A DNA stretch of 5,446 nt from Candidatus Iainarchaeum sp. (GTDB taxonomy: Archaea > Iainarchaeota > Iainarchaeia > Iainarchaeales > JAGHAR01). Shown one piece after another: positions 5,401 to 5,446 of this stretch. Every line of letters begins with the position of its first letter. Position 1 is the stretch's first letter. The position numbers and the translations under genes were made by a program. Where the stretch lies: NCBI GenBank assembly GCA_021161405.1, contig JAGHAR010000078.1:1-5446 (forward strand), read 5' to 3'. Below the pieces are notes generated by a model, which made no database searches, was not told the DNA's origin, and saw only the letters and a program-made list of their open reading frames with translations.

Positions 5401-5446
5401 TTATTCATTGCTTCTAGCAATAGGTTGGCTTACCGTTGGCCTAAGA
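5401..5446 (-). other. Right-edge remnant, possibly the 3' end of a convergent gene
   Basis: On the minus strand one frame is open from the edge to a TAA at 5401-5403, giving 14 codons (LRPTVSQPIARSNE). It would abut the stop codon of the coiled-coil gene without any gap. Fourteen open codons can occur by chance. A 6-base inverted repeat with a 3-base loop (5407-5421, ATTGCT-TCT-AGCAAT) and two copies of GTTGGC (5424-5429, 5435-5440) also lie here. None is strong enough to name. Confidence 0.2.

Noticed and set aside
5401..5446. Terminator hairpin after the coiled-coil gene (5407-5421)
   Set aside because: The stem is only 6 AT-rich base pairs and is not followed by a T run, so it does not look like an archaeal oligo-T or a bacterial intrinsic terminator.
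1..5446. tRNA, rRNA, CRISPR arrays, insertion sequences, toxin-antitoxin or defence genes
   Set aside because: No cloverleaf-like segment, regularly spaced repeat, transposase motif or terminal inverted repeat pair was seen on either strand by reading; nearly all the sequence is accounted for by the five genes.

Overview
The window looks like archaeal chromosomal DNA, AT-rich and densely coding. Three things point to Archaea. There is a replicative-type family B DNA polymerase of Thermococcus/Pyrococcus architecture with a C-terminal PCNA-binding peptide. There is a compact type II methionine aminopeptidase of the short archaeal form. The intergenic spacers carry TATA-like boxes about 30 bases before start codons. 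The small spacers and unfamiliar short proteins would suit an uncultivated lineage such as a DPANN-type archaeon, but that placement is inference and nothing here proves it.

Layout. Four genes lie on the minus strand and appear to form one directional cluster, read from right to left: a family B DNA polymerase (2529-4916), a secreted or membrane-anchored Cys-rich protein (1589-2485), methionine aminopeptidase (693-1589) and a polytopic membrane protein that runs off the left edge (1-688). A fifth gene, for a small coiled-coil protein (4975-5400), is divergent from the polymerase on the plus strand. The 58-base spacer between them holds one AT-rich TATA-like element placed almost symmetrically between the two start codons. 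The last 46 bases contain no complete gene; they could be the 3' end of a convergent minus-strand gene.

How the genes relate. The Cys-rich gene and map share one base (TAATG), with a good Shine-Dalgarno sequence inside the upstream gene. map is followed after only 4 bases by the membrane-protein gene, whose probable ribosome-binding site overlaps the map stop codon. These three are therefore probably co-transcribed and translationally coupled. The polymerase is separated from them by 43 bases that hold a possible promoter of their own. The functions (DNA replication, N-terminal methionine removal, two envelope proteins) do not form an obvious pathway.

Main points of interest. The polymerase has His where the steric-gate Tyr of motif A (SLYPSII) normally sits. 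The Cys-rich ectodomain has a cysteine pattern strikingly like the second half of animal and snake-venom disintegrin domains. The map start should be placed at 1589 rather than at the longer in-frame ATG at 1634.
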